DNA from: Bacteroidota bacterium
GTDB taxonomy: Bacteria > Bacteroidota > Bacteroidia > Bacteroidales > Dysgonomonadaceae
Assembly: GCA_023622765.1 (NCBI GenBank)
Contig: JAMNYO010000125.1
Coordinates: 59,472 to 123,471, forward strand
Direction of reading: 5' to 3'
DNA length: 64,000 bases
Both the position numbers and the translations under genes were made by a program. Below are positions 41,683 to 49,765 of this stretch, one piece after another (position 1 is the first letter of the stretch; each line of letters begins with the position of its first letter). Below the pieces are notes generated by a model that had not been told where the DNA came from, ran no database searches, and was given only the letters and a program-made list of their open reading frames with translations.

Positions 41683-42858
41683 ATGAAACGCATACTTGTC
41701 CTTATTGATTACTCGAGTGAGTTCAGCCGCCGTCTTTTGAAGGGGTTGATTCAATACTCTGTTGATCATGGGCCTTGGATATTTTACCGTCTCCCTGCCT
41801 ACTACAAAACGCTCTACGGAAAAGAGGGAATTGTGGAGTGGGCCAATGAGTGGAAGGCCGATGCCATCATCGCCCGGTGGGATCATGAGGGTACCAACCT
41901 GTTGGCCACGTTAAATATTCCTATCGTACTGCAGAATTACAGGGAGCGGAGTCCCCACTTTTCCAACCTCACCGGTGACTATATTGGAACCGGGGAGATG
42001 GCGGCCCGTTTTTTCATCAAAAGACGTTTCCACAACTTCGCCTTTTACGGCAACAAGGGGGTTGTTTGGTCACGCGAGCGGGCAGAGGGGTTCCGTCGCG
42101 AAGTAGAAAAGGTAAACGGTAACTACTACTATTTTGAAAGCGCGGATTTGATGGGTGAAGAGTGGGGCACGAGTCACGTGCAACTGGACGAGTGGCTGCT
42201 TTCGCTGCCCAAACCCGTTGGCTTGTTCGCGTGTGACGATAGTTTCGCTTTGCGGGTTTCACAAATCTGCACCATCAATAATATCAAGATACCCGATGAG
42301 ATCTCCTTATTGGGCGTGGATAACGACGAGTTGATTTGCCACCTGTCCGATCCACCCATATCATCCATCGTCACGGATGTCGAGAAGGGGGGATATGAAG
42401 CCGGGAGGTTGATAGACGGGATGATTAGTGGTGCCATCAAAGAGCCCTTCAATATTGTTATCAAGCCCACTCGGTTCGAACTCCGGAAGTCCACTGAAAA
42501 GTTTGATATCACCAACGAATATATCTCTCAGGTAGTGAACTTTATCGAGGATAACTTCACGAGCAACATCGATATCGATAGCCTGACCAAGCTTGTGCCT
42601 TTATCGCGTCGCAACCTAGAGGTGAAGTTTAAAGAGTCGATGGGTACCACTATCTATCAATTTATCATATCCAACAGGATCGAATATTTCACCCATCTGC
42701 TCATGACCACGAATCGTACACTTTTTGACCTTGCTTTGGAGTCGGGGTTCAACGATTGTAAAAATATTTCCCGGATATTCAAGAAAAAACATGGCTGTAC
42801 CCCCACCGAGTGGCGTAAAAGACACAAGGATTTTCACGCCACCCTTAACTCCATGTAG
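41683..42858 (+). CDS. XylR-type transcriptional regulator (LacI-like sensor plus AraC HTH)
   Basis: A DNA-binding activator or repressor with a periplasmic-binding-protein-like sugar sensor (residues about 1-270; LGVDNDELICHLSDPPISSIVTD is the typical late segment) and a C-terminal AraC helix-turn-helix domain (about residues 285-385; SRRNLEVKFKESMGTTIYQFI and SGFNDCKNISRIFKKKHGCTPTEWR). This combination is the XylR/BT2160-like class that governs carbohydrate loci in Bacteroidetes. It stands directly upstream of the long plus-strand amino-sugar locus, which makes it the likely local regulator. Ligand unknown. Confidence 0.88.
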   Translation: MKRILVLIDYSSEFSRRLLKGLIQYSVDHGPWIFYRLPAYYKTLYGKEGIVEWANEWKADAIIARWDHEGTNLLATLNIPIVLQNYRERSPHFSNLTGDYIGTGEMAARFFIKRRFHNFAFYGNKGVVWSRERAEGFRREVEKVNGNYYYFESADLMGEEWGTSHVQLDEWLLSLPKPVGLFACDDSFALRVSQICTINNIKIPDEISLLGVDNDELICHLSDPPISSIVTDVEKGGYEAGRLIDGMISGAIKEPFNIVIKPTRFELRKSTEKFDITNEYISQVVNFIEDNFTSNIDIDSLTKLVPLSRRNLEVKFKESMGTTIYQFIISNRIEYFTHLLMTTNRTLFDLALESGFNDCKNISRIFKKKHGCTPTEWRKRHKDFHATLNSM

Positions 42859-43083
42859 TGGTGACGCTCGTTTGTTCAAGCCTATCGCGTTAGTCAACGC
42901 GCGGGGCGTTCATTCCGGTCGCCTGTGTCTTGTGCCCGCGTTGCTGCCATACCTCCTTCCCACCCATGCCCCCCCTTTAAGAAGCACGTTTTATAATGTT
43001 ATGCTACTTACCATTAGATTCTGCCTTAACGTTATTTGAACACAAAATTACGTTATTGAGGTTTTTTTCGACAAAATAAAAAA

Positions 43084-43091
43084 TACATTTG
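43084..43091 (+). promoter_or_regulatory. -7 box before the MFS-nagA-nagB unit
   Basis: TACATTTG, perfect TAnnTTTG, 55 bp before the MFS gene; the rest of the gap 42859-43083 shows no gene. Confidence 0.55.
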
Positions 43092-43145
43092 TGTATCAAT
43101 TATTTGTTGATTATTTAAATTATTGTTAAACTAATAAGAATAGCG

Positions 43146-44504
43146 ATGAGCAATAGACCTCACATCAAGCATGTTAGTGACAAAAGCACGACAGTCAAGT
43201 CGATGATTATCTTGGCTCTCCTGTATTTTATCTTCGGGTTAGTCTCCTGGGTAAACACCATTTTGATCCCCTATTTCGAGTTAACCCTTCAGCTGTCTCG
43301 TTTCGAGTCGTACCTTGTAACGTTTGCATTTTACATCGCCTACTTAATCATGGCCATTCCCTCCTCTTTTCTCCTCAACAGGATAGGGTATAAGCGGGGA
43401 ATGATGTATGGTTTATGGTGCATGGCGCTGGGTGCGTTGTTGTTTGTTCCCGCGGCTTACTGGCGTATATACCAGGTGTTCCTGCTGGGGTTATTCCTGT
43501 TGGGGGTTGGTTTAGCCATCCTTCAATCTGCTGCCAATCCTTACGTGACCATTGTGGGGCCCATCGAGAGTGCAGCCAAACGGATGAGTATCGTTGGGAC
43601 GGGGAATAAGCTCGCGGGGGTCATCGCGAACCTTATCTTCGCCGCGGTAGTTATCCGTGAGTCCGATAAGGAGCTTATGCGGCAAATCGAGGATGGGGTA
43701 TACAGTGGAGCCGACTTGGATGCCGCGTTAGACACCCTGATACGGGGCGTTATGACCCCTTACCTGATTCTGGCCATTGCGCTGTTCCTTTTCGGTATTA
43801 TCATTCGCTATTCGGTGCTTCCCGAACTAGACCCCAGCGTGGTCAACAAGCGCTCGGAAGAGGACGAGAAGTCGAATAAGTCGATTTTCCAATATCCCGC
43901 CTTGATCTTGGGTGTTATCGCCATGTTCTTCCATATTGGTACCCAGATGATCGCGCTGGGAACCAGCATTCAGTACGCGGGAACCATGGGTGAGAGCCTC
44001 ACGGGACCGGCGCAAAACATCCCCTCTATCACCATGCTGCTCACTTTTGCAGGCTACTTCTTGGGGATCGCCCTTATCCCGAAATATTTAAAGCAGCGTA
44101 ATGCCCTGGTGATATGCGCCAGCATCAACCTCCTGTTATCTGTTTTGGTGGTTGCATCGTCGGGTACGGTGAACTTCTTGGGGATGACAACCGATGTTTC
44201 GCTCTGGTTCCTCGTGATGATGGGGCTACCCAATGCTTTGCTATACGCGGGGATATGGCCCCTGTCTATCGATGGTCTTGGGCGACACACCAATCTTGGC
44301 GCTGCTTTCCTAGTGATGGCGTTAAGTGGTAGTGCCATTATGCCTATCGTTTACAACGCGTTTTATGAAATGAAGGTTGTTTCGGCTACCTCCTTTGAAG
44401 CGATGAAGTATGCTTACTGGATCCTCATCCCTTGCTTTGCTTACATTGTTTGGTTCGCTGTATGGGGTTACAGGATCAAGTCCTGGAAGAGGGTCAAATC
44501 GTAA
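43146..44504 (+). CDS. Sugar MFS transporter (FucP/NagP type)
   Basis: An inner-membrane sugar:H+ symporter with about 12 transmembrane helices. The FucP/NagP-family landmarks are ANPYVTIVGP (about residues 137-146) followed by SAAKRMSIVGTGNKLAG, and LPNALLYAGIWPLSIDGLGRHTNLGAAFLVMALSGSA (about 358-394). Position immediately before nagA-nagB suggests N-acetylglucosamine or a related amino sugar as substrate. A second MFS of a different subfamily lies at 58.5 kb. Length of 452 is slightly long. Confidence 0.87.
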   Translation: MSNRPHIKHVSDKSTTVKSMIILALLYFIFGLVSWVNTILIPYFELTLQLSRFESYLVTFAFYIAYLIMAIPSSFLLNRIGYKRGMMYGLWCMALGALLFVPAAYWRIYQVFLLGLFLLGVGLAILQSAANPYVTIVGPIESAAKRMSIVGTGNKLAGVIANLIFAAVVIRESDKELMRQIEDGVYSGADLDAALDTLIRGVMTPYLILAIALFLFGIIIRYSVLPELDPSVVNKRSEEDEKSNKSIFQYPALILGVIAMFFHIGTQMIALGTSIQYAGTMGESLTGPAQNIPSITMLLTFAGYFLGIALIPKYLKQRNALVICASINLLLSVLVVASSGTVNFLGMTTDVSLWFLVMMGLPNALLYAGIWPLSIDGLGRHTNLGAAFLVMALSGSAIMPIVYNAFYEMKVVSATSFEAMKYAYWILIPCFAYIVWFAVWGYRIKSWKRVKS

Positions 44505-44556
44505 TGTGGTTACTGTTTTTGAATAACGTGAATGATTTGGATAATGAATTAATGCT

Positions 44557-45747
44557 ATGAGTAAACGAGTTATCATAAAAAACGGGAAGCTGATTTTCCC
44601 GGACAAGATTAAAGAGAACCTCTCTATCATTTGTGAACAAGGGAAGGTAACGGCGATCGTGCCTCCCGGGGAGGTTCGTCTTAAAGAGGGAGATAAGGTG
44701 ATTGATGCCAAGGGGAACTACGTGTCGCCGGGCTTCATCGATATCCACACGCATGGTGGCGGTGGGCACGACTTTATGGACGGTACGGTGGAGGCTTACC
44801 TGGGAGCGGCTGAAACGCACGCGAAGCATGGTACGACGGCGCTGCTACCTACTACCCTCACAAGTACTACCGAGGAGTTGATACAGACGTTTGCCACCTT
44901 CAAGGAGGCGGTAAAACAAAACCGTAAGGGAGCCAGGTTTATCGGGTTGCATCTCGAGGGGCCCTACTTCTCGTATAACCAACGCGGTGCACAGGATCCC
45001 AAGTACCTCAGGAACCCGGAGCCGGCAGAGTATAACGAGATATTGGCCGCCTCAGACGATATTGTCCGCTGGAGTCTGGCACCCGAGTTGCCCGGTGCGC
45101 TGGAGTTCGCCAGAGTACTTAAAGAGAAGGGTATTGTCACTGCGGTAGCTCACTCCGACGCCATTTACGAGGAGGTTGTAGAGGCGTTTGACGCGGGGTT
45201 CTCGCTCGCTACGCACCTCTATTCGGGTATGTCCTCCATCACCCGACGGAACGCGTATCGCTTCGCGGGTGTGGTTGAGGCAGCCTACCTGATTGACGAT
45301 ATGGACGTGGAGATCATCGCCGATGGCGTACACCTGCCCAAATCGCTCCTTCAGTTCGTGTACAAGTTTAAGGGTCCCGATAGAACTGCACTCTGTACAG
45401 ACTCGATGAGGGGGGCCGGCATGCCGGACGGCGAGTCCATATTGGGCAGCTTGGAGAAGGGACAGAAGGTGATTATCGAGGATGGGGTGGCCAAGTTGCT
45501 GGACCGTACCGCGTTTGCCGGTAGCGTTGCCACCACCGACCGCTTGGTACGTACCATGGTGCAACTTGCCGAGGTCCCCTTGGTGGATGCGGTGAAGATG
45601 ATGACCCTCACCCCCGCGCGCATTATGAGAATCGATGGGGCGAAAGGCTCCATCGAGGAGGGCAAAGATGCCGACTTTGTTATTTTCGGCGAAAATATAG
45701 ATGTATCACATACAATCATAGAAGGAAAGGTTATATATGGGAACTAA
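44557..45747 (+). CDS. nagA: N-acetylglucosamine-6-phosphate deacetylase
   Basis: A cytoplasmic amidohydrolase making glucosamine-6-phosphate and acetate. The metal and substrate motifs are GFIDIHTHGGGGHDFMD (about residues 59-75), LHLEGPYFS (about 134), AVAHSDA, ATHLYSGMS (about 221) and the catalytic Asp region LCTDSMRGAGMPDG (about 277-290). The C-terminus GSIEEGKDADFVIF is typical. It overlaps nagB by 11 bp, indicating coupled translation. Confidence 0.95.
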   Translation: MSKRVIIKNGKLIFPDKIKENLSIICEQGKVTAIVPPGEVRLKEGDKVIDAKGNYVSPGFIDIHTHGGGGHDFMDGTVEAYLGAAETHAKHGTTALLPTTLTSTTEELIQTFATFKEAVKQNRKGARFIGLHLEGPYFSYNQRGAQDPKYLRNPEPAEYNEILAASDDIVRWSLAPELPGALEFARVLKEKGIVTAVAHSDAIYEEVVEAFDAGFSLATHLYSGMSSITRRNAYRFAGVVEAAYLIDDMDVEIIADGVHLPKSLLQFVYKFKGPDRTALCTDSMRGAGMPDGESILGSLEKGQKVIIEDGVAKLLDRTAFAGSVATTDRLVRTMVQLAEVPLVDAVKMMTLTPARIMRIDGAKGSIEEGKDADFVIFGENIDVSHTIIEGKVIYGN

Positions 45748-46525
45748 AGCAGACGTTATTACATTCGTGAAAGGAATGTTAGAGGTGAGAATCTTCCCGG
45801 ATCGGGATAAGATGGGGCAAGATGCGGCGAAAGATGTTTCGGCGGCCATTCAAGAGTTGCAAAAAACCAAAGAGGAGATCAACATGATCTTTGCTGCGGC
45901 ACCCTCGCAGAGTGATTTTATGAAAGCGTTGATCAAGGATAAAGCGATCCAGTGGGATAAGATCAACGCGTTTCATATGGATGAGTATATTGGATTGGAG
46001 GAGGATGCCCCCCAGGGGTTTGGCAATTTTTTAAAACGGCATCTTTTTGACCACGTGCCTTTCAAAAGCGTGAACCTGTTAAATGGTCAGGCAGTAGATC
46101 CTGAAGTCGAATGCGCACGTTACTCGGCTTTGCTCGAGCGTTATCCCGCCGATATCATCTGCCTCGGTATTGGTGAAAACGGGCACATCGCGTTTAACGA
46201 TCCCCCCGTGGCCGACTTCAAGGATCCAAAGGCCGTCAAGGTGGTGGAACTGGAGCTGGCTTGCAGGCAGCAACAGGTGAACGAGAAGCTCTTTGACGGT
46301 ATTGACCTGGTGCCGACGCACGCGATGACGATCACCATCCCCGCGCTCATTAGAGCCAAGCAGATGTACTGTATGGTCCCGGCTGCCAATAAGGCGGAGG
46401 CGGTTTACCGCACGTTGAACGGTGAGATCAGCGAGGCGTGCCCTGCCACCATATTAAGGAATAAGAAAGGGGCCATCCTCTACCTGGATAGAGATAGCGC
46501 TGCTTTATTAAAAGAATTAAAATAA
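45737..46525 (+). CDS. nagB: Glucosamine-6-phosphate deaminase family protein
   Basis: This enzyme converts glucosamine-6-phosphate to fructose-6-phosphate and ammonia. Family motifs are INAFHMDEYIGL (about residues 75-86), NLLNGQA, CLGIGENGHIAFNDPP (about 142-157) and THAMTITIPALIRAKQMY. The sequence is divergent from the classic NagB of Bacteroides and closer to the shorter GlcN6P isomerase/6-phosphogluconolactonase branch. Its overlap with nagA supports the deaminase role. The gene ends about 50 bp before the Gfo/Idh gene. Confidence 0.9.
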   Translation: MGTKADVITFVKGMLEVRIFPDRDKMGQDAAKDVSAAIQELQKTKEEINMIFAAAPSQSDFMKALIKDKAIQWDKINAFHMDEYIGLEEDAPQGFGNFLKRHLFDHVPFKSVNLLNGQAVDPEVECARYSALLERYPADIICLGIGENGHIAFNDPPVADFKDPKAVKVVELELACRQQQVNEKLFDGIDLVPTHAMTITIPALIRAKQMYCMVPAANKAEAVYRTLNGEISEACPATILRNKKGAILYLDRDSAALLKELK

Positions 46526-46533
46526 AAAAAACG

Positions 46534-46546
46534 TATGAAACCGACA
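46534..46546 (+). promoter_or_regulatory. ATGAAACCGACA motif with a small hairpin (Gfo/Idh copy)
   Basis: ATGAAACCGACA followed by TGATT-AAAAT-AATCA, a small hairpin, between nagB and the next gene. See the copies near 8.6, 11.8 and 59.8 kb. Confidence 0.4.
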
Positions 46547-46577
46547 TGATTAAAATAATCATTAAACATCCTTGGGA

Positions 46578-47558
46578 ATGATTATTTTAAATATCAAAGG
46601 TTCCATACACCGAAAATCTCAGGCCCAAGTGAAAATAGGAATAATTGGGCTGGATACCTCGCATGCGACGGCATTCACCAAGTTCATCAACGGCAACACC
46701 GATGAGTACAAAGATTTTCAAATCGTTGCCGCGTATCCCTATGGGTCTAAGACGATCAAGTCGAGCTTCGATCGGATCCCTGGTTATATTGAGCAGGTCG
46801 AAAAGATGGGGGTAGAGGTCGTCTCCTCTATCGCGGAGCTCTTGGACAAAGTGGATTGCGTTCTCTTGGAAACCAACGATGGAAACCTGCACTTGGAGCA
46901 AGCGTACGAGGTATTCAAGGCAGGGAAAATCGTCTTTATTGACAAACCCATCGGGGCCAACTTGCCCCAGGCTATCGCGATATTCGAGTTGGCCAAACAA
47001 TACAACGTGCCTGTTTTCTCATCCTCGGCACTTAGGTATGTCCCTGAAAGCCAGAAGTTGCGAAACGGTGAACAGGGAAAAGTGATAGGGGCTAATTGCT
47101 ATTCACCGGGGACTTTAGAGCCTTCCCATGCCGATATGGCGTGGTACGGAATACACTCCATTGAAGGGCTGTTCACGGTTATGGGGACCGGCTGCAAAAC
47201 CGTGACCCGTATCAGTTCCGAGGGGACCGACGTGGTGATTGGGCTGTGGGACGATGGACGAATCGGCTCGATAAGGGGCATACGCGACGGTAAAGGTATG
47301 TACGGGGGCTACGCGTTCACCGATCAGGGAATCGTCTCAACCGGTCAGTATCAAGGATACGAAGCGCTGTTGAGGGAGATCTTGAAGTTTTTCGAGACCC
47401 GTGTTCCTCCCGTGAGTGAACTGGAGACGTTGGAGATATTTACCTTTATTGAAGCTGCTGATGCCAGCAAACGTGCGGGGGGTAAGCCCGTTTCAACCCA
47501 CAAGGTGTACGAGAAAGCTGCCAAAGAGGCTAAAAAGTTAATCCGTAAATTAAAGTAG
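46578..47558 (+). CDS. Gfo/Idh/MocA oxidoreductase
   Basis: A sugar oxidoreductase with the Rossmann motif VKIGIIGLDTSHATAF (about residues 18-33) and the catalytic Lys in FIDKPIGANLP (about 118-128), here DKP instead of EKP. Related proteins usually have a signal peptide ending in AQ just before VKIGIIG; here SQAQVKIG is kept but the preceding segment (IILNIKGSIHRK) is not hydrophobic, so the export signal seems lost and the protein may stay in the cytoplasm. ATG 46578 is used; a TTG two codons upstream is open. The next gene follows within 10 bp. Confidence 0.86.
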   Translation: MIILNIKGSIHRKSQAQVKIGIIGLDTSHATAFTKFINGNTDEYKDFQIVAAYPYGSKTIKSSFDRIPGYIEQVEKMGVEVVSSIAELLDKVDCVLLETNDGNLHLEQAYEVFKAGKIVFIDKPIGANLPQAIAIFELAKQYNVPVFSSSALRYVPESQKLRNGEQGKVIGANCYSPGTLEPSHADMAWYGIHSIEGLFTVMGTGCKTVTRISSEGTDVVIGLWDDGRIGSIRGIRDGKGMYGGYAFTDQGIVSTGQYQGYEALLREILKFFETRVPPVSELETLEIFTFIEAADASKRAGGKPVSTHKVYEKAAKEAKKLIRKLK

Positions 47559-47566
47559 TGGCCGCG

Positions 47567-48979
47567 ATGAAAAAAATTCTCATGGCTCTGTCGGTCTTAT
47601 TACTGTTGTTCTCTTGCACGGGGCGAGGTAGCGATGGCAAGGGCCAGGAGTCGACATTTACCGGTGAAGCGGGGGAGATAGAGTTGATCGTCCTCGCTCC
47701 CGGTCATTTTCATGCCAGCTTGCTTCAAAAAAGTGAAATGGAGCAGGTAAACAAGCAGGTGCATATCTACTCGCGGGAGGAAAATGCCGGTTTGTCGCAA
47801 TACCTTTCGGCTATCGAGTCGTTCAACGCCCGGGAAGCAGAGCCAACCGCTTGGGAGAGCACGGTCTACACGGGCACCGACTACTTGGAGCGGATGCTAT
47901 CCGATCAGAAAGGCAACGTCGTGATCCTCGCGGGCAATAACCGGGACAAAACCGAGTATATCCTCGCGTCGGTCGATGCCGGTCTCAACGTCTTGTCGGA
48001 TAAGCCGATGGCGATTAACCAGAGTGATTTTCACCTGTTGGAAGCCGCGTACGCGAACTCGGCGGAAAAGGGTGTTTTCCTGTATGATATGATGACCGAG
48101 CGGTACGATATGCTCAACATCATCGAAAAGGAGCTGGTGGCTGATGTGGAACTGTTTGGAGAATTGCAGCAGGGAACGGTCGACGAGCCCGCCGTTTTTA
48201 TGGAGAGCACGCATCACTTTTTCAAAACCGTGGCCGGTAGCCCGCTGATCCGCCCCGCTTGGTATTACGATGTAGAGCAGCAGGGTGAAGGGATTGCCGA
48301 TGTGACCACCCATTTGATTGACCAGCTGTTCTGGAAATGTTTCCCCGATCAGGTAATCGACTATAAAAACAACGAGATTGCCGACATCATGGCTGAGCAT
48401 TGGCCCACTGAGATTACCTTGCCTCAATTCACGAGTTCCACCAACGAGGTCGAATTCCCGGATTACCTGCAGAAGTACCTCGATGGTGATCTGTTGAAGG
48501 TGTACGCCAACGGTACCCTTCATTTTAGCGTGAGGGGTCACCATACCGGGTTAAAAGTGCTCTGGAACTGGGAGGCACCTCAAGGTGGCGGTGATACCTT
48601 CAAGTCGGTAATAAAGGGCACGAAAGCCATTCTTAGAACGGAGCAGGGCAGCGAACAAGGGTTCGTGAAGCAGTTGTACGTCCAACGCCCGGAAGGGGTG
48701 GAGGAGGCAGCATTCGAGGCGAACCTGAAAGCATCCATCGAGCGCCTTCAAGTGGGATACCCGTTCCTCTCTTACGAGAAGACCGCGTTGGGTGATACCT
48801 ACTTGATCCATATCCCGGTGGAAAACAGGGAGGGGCATGAGGCCCACTTCAAGTACGTGGCCGAGCGCTTTTTTAAATACCTGGTGGATCGGGATATACC
48901 CGATTGGGAGAAAACCAACACGTTGACGAAGTATTATATCACCACGACGGCGGTTGAGGTGGCTAGCGCAACGAAATAG
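47567..48979 (+). CDS. Oxidoreductase-like lipoprotein with Oxidoreduct_C domain
   Basis: The lipoprotein signal is MKKILMALSVLLLLFSCTG with lipobox LFSC. The N-terminal part resembles a Gfo/Idh Rossmann domain (ELIVLAPGHFHASLLQKSE near residue 40; LAGNNRDKTEYILASVDAGLNVLSDKPMA with a DKP motif near 150). The C-terminal half matches the putative oxidoreductase C-terminal domain (STHHFFKTVAGSPLIRPAWYYDVEQQGEGIADVTTHLID). Proteins of this type accompany DUF1080 genes in Bacteroidetes loci and are implicated in oxidation of sugar units at C3. Substrate unknown. It probably works at the periplasmic face or outer membrane. Confidence 0.82.
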   Translation: MKKILMALSVLLLLFSCTGRGSDGKGQESTFTGEAGEIELIVLAPGHFHASLLQKSEMEQVNKQVHIYSREENAGLSQYLSAIESFNAREAEPTAWESTVYTGTDYLERMLSDQKGNVVILAGNNRDKTEYILASVDAGLNVLSDKPMAINQSDFHLLEAAYANSAEKGVFLYDMMTERYDMLNIIEKELVADVELFGELQQGTVDEPAVFMESTHHFFKTVAGSPLIRPAWYYDVEQQGEGIADVTTHLIDQLFWKCFPDQVIDYKNNEIADIMAEHWPTEITLPQFTSSTNEVEFPDYLQKYLDGDLLKVYANGTLHFSVRGHHTGLKVLWNWEAPQGGGDTFKSVIKGTKAILRTEQGSEQGFVKQLYVQRPEGVEEAAFEANLKASIERLQVGYPFLSYEKTALGDTYLIHIPVENREGHEAHFKYVAERFFKYLVDRDIPDWEKTNTLTKYYITTTAVEVASATK

Positions 48980-49035
48980 TGTTAGCGCTTGCCCCTTGCA
49001 TACGCGTGTACGTGCGTGTTTCAAATTTGTAGCTC

Positions 49036-49749
49036 ATGAGACGATGGTTATTGTGGGTCGTTATAGTTTTGCTCATCGCTCCTGCCGTGCAGGCTCGTGA
49101 TAATCGGCTCACCAGAAAAGAGAAACGAGAGGGGTGGATCTTGCTGTTCGACGGGAAGTCGTTAAACGGGTGGCGGGTGGCTGGAGATAGCGTTATGCGC
49201 TCCGACGCCGGCTGGAGCGTAGAGGACAACTGCTTAAAGGTCGAGTGGAAAGAGGGAAACCAGAATCGGAACATCATTTCAAAGCAGGAGTTCGCGGACT
49301 TCGAGTTTTCGGTTGAGTGGAAGTTAGCCCCGGGCTCGAACAGTGGTATCATCTATCACCTTGGCGATGCCTTTACAGAGGCCTCCCCTTGTACCGGGCC
49401 CGAATATCAAATCATCGATGACCTGGGATGGCCTGTTCCACTCTCTGAAGATCATACCACCGGTGTGGATTATGCCATGCACATGGAGCTTGAAAATAAG
49501 CAGTTGCATCCTGCCGGGTCGTTTAACGTCTCAAGAATCGTGTTCCGCGATGGGCATGTTGAACATTGGTTAAATGGACAGAAAATCGTGGAATTTGAAG
49601 CTTGGACGGAGGATTGGTACGACCGTTTGCGGAAAAGCCGGTGGGCGCAAAACCCATGTTACGGTGAAAACAGGAGCGGTGCCTTTTCGTTGCAGAATTA
49701 CCGCAATTGTACCCTCTGGTTTAAAAACATCAAGGTAAAGCCTTTATAA
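49036..49749 (+). CDS. DUF1080 family (3-keto-disaccharide hydrolase) protein
   Basis: The signal peptide is MRRWLLWVVIVLLIAPAVQA. The rest is one jelly-roll lectin/glycosidase-like domain of the family now named 3-keto-disaccharide hydrolase (formerly DUF1080). Landmarks are WILLFDGKSLNGWRV (about residues 35-49), FEFSVEWKLAPGSNSGIIYHL, the GPEYQIIDD segment (about 123), YAMHMELENKQLHPAGSFNVSRIVF and the final FSLQNYRNCTLWFKNIKVKPL. Adjacent Gfo/Idh proteins would generate a 3-keto sugar that this domain cleaves. The family assignment is secure; the keto-sugar role is inferred from characterised relatives. Confidence 0.88.
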   Translation: MRRWLLWVVIVLLIAPAVQARDNRLTRKEKREGWILLFDGKSLNGWRVAGDSVMRSDAGWSVEDNCLKVEWKEGNQNRNIISKQEFADFEFSVEWKLAPGSNSGIIYHLGDAFTEASPCTGPEYQIIDDLGWPVPLSEDHTTGVDYAMHMELENKQLHPAGSFNVSRIVFRDGHVEHWLNGQKIVEFEAWTEDWYDRLRKSRWAQNPCYGENRSGAFSLQNYRNCTLWFKNIKVKPL

Positions 49750-49765
49750 GATTACATCTATATCA

